From: Alphaproteobacteria bacterium | GTDB taxonomy: Bacteria > Pseudomonadota > Alphaproteobacteria > Micavibrionales > UBA2020 | Length of the DNA: 62,570 nt | Assembly (NCBI GenBank): GCA_004297545.1 | Contig: SCTB01000039.1 | Coordinates: 1 to 62,570, forward strand | Direction of reading: 5' to 3' | Part shown: positions 61,928 to 62,570 of the stretch, piece after piece | How positions within the stretch are numbered: position 1 is the stretch's first letter | Layout: every line of letters starts with the position of its first letter | Position numbers and translations under genes: made by a program | Notes under the pieces: generated by a model | Database searches by the model: none | What the model saw: the letters and a program-made list of their open reading frames with translations, nothing else | What the model was told of the DNA's origin: nothing

Positions 61928-62570
61928 ACCGGATAATGCCGCGCGCGGCGCATACGGCGGTGCTGAAGCTTGCCTGCAGCAGATAGCCCCCCGTCGGCGC
62001 CTCCCAGTCGAGCATTTCGCCCGCGACGAAGACGCCGGGCAGCTTTTTCAGCATGAAATGATCATCGACCTCGTCCAGCCGTATGCCGCCGGCGCTGGAA
62101 ATCGCGCGCCCGATGCCGAAGGGCGCATCAAGGCAGAGCGGCAGCGCTTTGATAAGTCCGGCGAGTTTCGTGGCGGGGAGCGTCTGGACGTGCGGCGCTG
62201 CCTCCCGCAGCAGGCTGATGGCAATCGGCGAAAGCCCGCCCGCCACGCGCAGGAAATTCGCAAGAGATTTCGCCTGCCGCGGAATATCGAGGCGGCGGAC
62301 CAGTTCGTGCTCGGTGACGCCCGGGCGCAGATCGAGCATCAGCGTGGCCGCGCCCTTCGCCGCGATTTCCTCCCGCAGCGCCGACGACAACGCATAGATG
62401 GCGCCGCCCTCGATCCCCTTGTCCGTGATCATCGCTTCGCCTTCCACGGTCTGCCCCGCGAAGGACATGACGACGGATTTCAGCGGCTGGCCCGCGAATT
62501 TCTGGCGGAAGACTTCCGACCAAGCGACAACGAAGCCGCAGTTCGACGGGACCAGCGGCGCGACGTCAAC
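61896..62570 (-). CDS. NAD(P)/FAD-dependent oxidoreductase, TIGR03862/HI0933-like (5' partial)
   Basis: About 224 C-terminal residues are visible and the frame runs to the window edge, so the N-terminal FAD-binding half is cut off. VDVAPLVPSNCGFVVAWSEVF, FAGQPLKSVVMSF, GEAMITDKGIEGGAIYALS, and the closing GEMLDWEAPTGGYLLQASFSTA match the HI0933-like flavoproteins, particularly the alphaproteobacterial TIGR03862 branch. It probably binds FAD through the conserved C-terminal GGY segment; the reaction is unknown. Confidence 0.85.
   Translation of the reverse strand, partial: VDVAPLVPSNCGFVVAWSEVFRQKFAGQPLKSVVMSFAGQTVEGEAMITDKGIEGGAIYALSSALREEIAAKGAATLMLDLRPGVTEHELVRRLDIPRQAKSLANFLRVAGGLSPIAISLLREAAPHVQTLPATKLAGLIKALPLCLDAPFGIGRAISSAGGIRLDEVDDHFMLKKLPGVFVAGEMLDWEAPTGGYLLQASFSTAVCAARGIIRFISDKPAGRP

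Overview
The window looks like chromosomal DNA of an alphaproteobacterium. It is GC-rich and densely coding, with many 4-base stop/start overlaps. It carries a fused rhizobial-type trpE(G) with a Trp-codon leader peptide, an ECF15/EcfG-like sigma factor, two GGAAC-N16/17-CGTT promoters of the alphaproteobacterial general stress type, and TtuD-type glycerate kinase. A deep-branching lineage is possible, but the sequence alone does not fix the order. I see no rRNA, tRNA, insertion sequence, prophage or CRISPR array. Both ends cut through genes: a FecR-domain protein on the left and an HI0933/TIGR03862-type flavoprotein on the right.

Regions: (1) 1-4.7 kb: end of a FecR protein, a mannose-6-phosphate-isomerase-type cupin plus fructokinase pair, and a single-chain double M16 peptidase. 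(2) 4.65-11.3 kb: a complete tryptophan operon on the minus strand, trpL-trpE(G)-D-C-F-B-A, with an attenuation-type leader. (3) 11.4-19.2 kb: a CheX-like protein, small hypothetical proteins, an RND efflux pump (adaptor plus permease) and exported or membrane proteins. (4) 19.25-23.3 kb: a YbhGFSR-like ABC-2 exporter and a small RTX protein. (5) 23.5-32.6 kb: a tightly packed operon led by an ECF sigma factor and an anti-sigma-like protein. It continues with seven exported proteins, three of which carry CsgG/FlgO/TolB-N-like domains. One of these three is a 1224-residue TPR and double beta-propeller protein, and a thioredoxin-like CPAC protein is also present. This is the best candidate for an undescribed system. 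(6) 32.7-46.9 kb: a signalling region with three histidine kinases (MASE1-PAS-PAS, REC-HK, and CHASE3-PAS hybrid), four stand-alone receivers, one OmpR-type regulator, an EcfG-like sigma factor and a soluble anti-sigma-like protein. A three-gene metabolic/transport operon (ABC exporter, thiamine pyrophosphokinase-like, glycerate kinase) is embedded in it. (7) 47.3-54.1 kb: a 1623-residue RTX repeat protein followed by two FkbM methyltransferases. (8) 54.2-62.6 kb: lemA-TPM-TPM operon, a PrpC/GltA-type citrate synthase, a PEP-utilising enzyme with an N-terminal receiver-like domain in place of an ATP-grasp domain, an outer-membrane barrel protein, an esterase and the partial flavoprotein.

How they work together: the trp genes form one pathway, chorismate to tryptophan, under probable attenuation. 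The signalling region has two matches to the EcfG promoter consensus, one in front of three receiver genes and one in front of the anti-sigma-like gene, so a stress-response circuit is likely (inference). The ECF operon appears to build an envelope-located assembly of unknown purpose.
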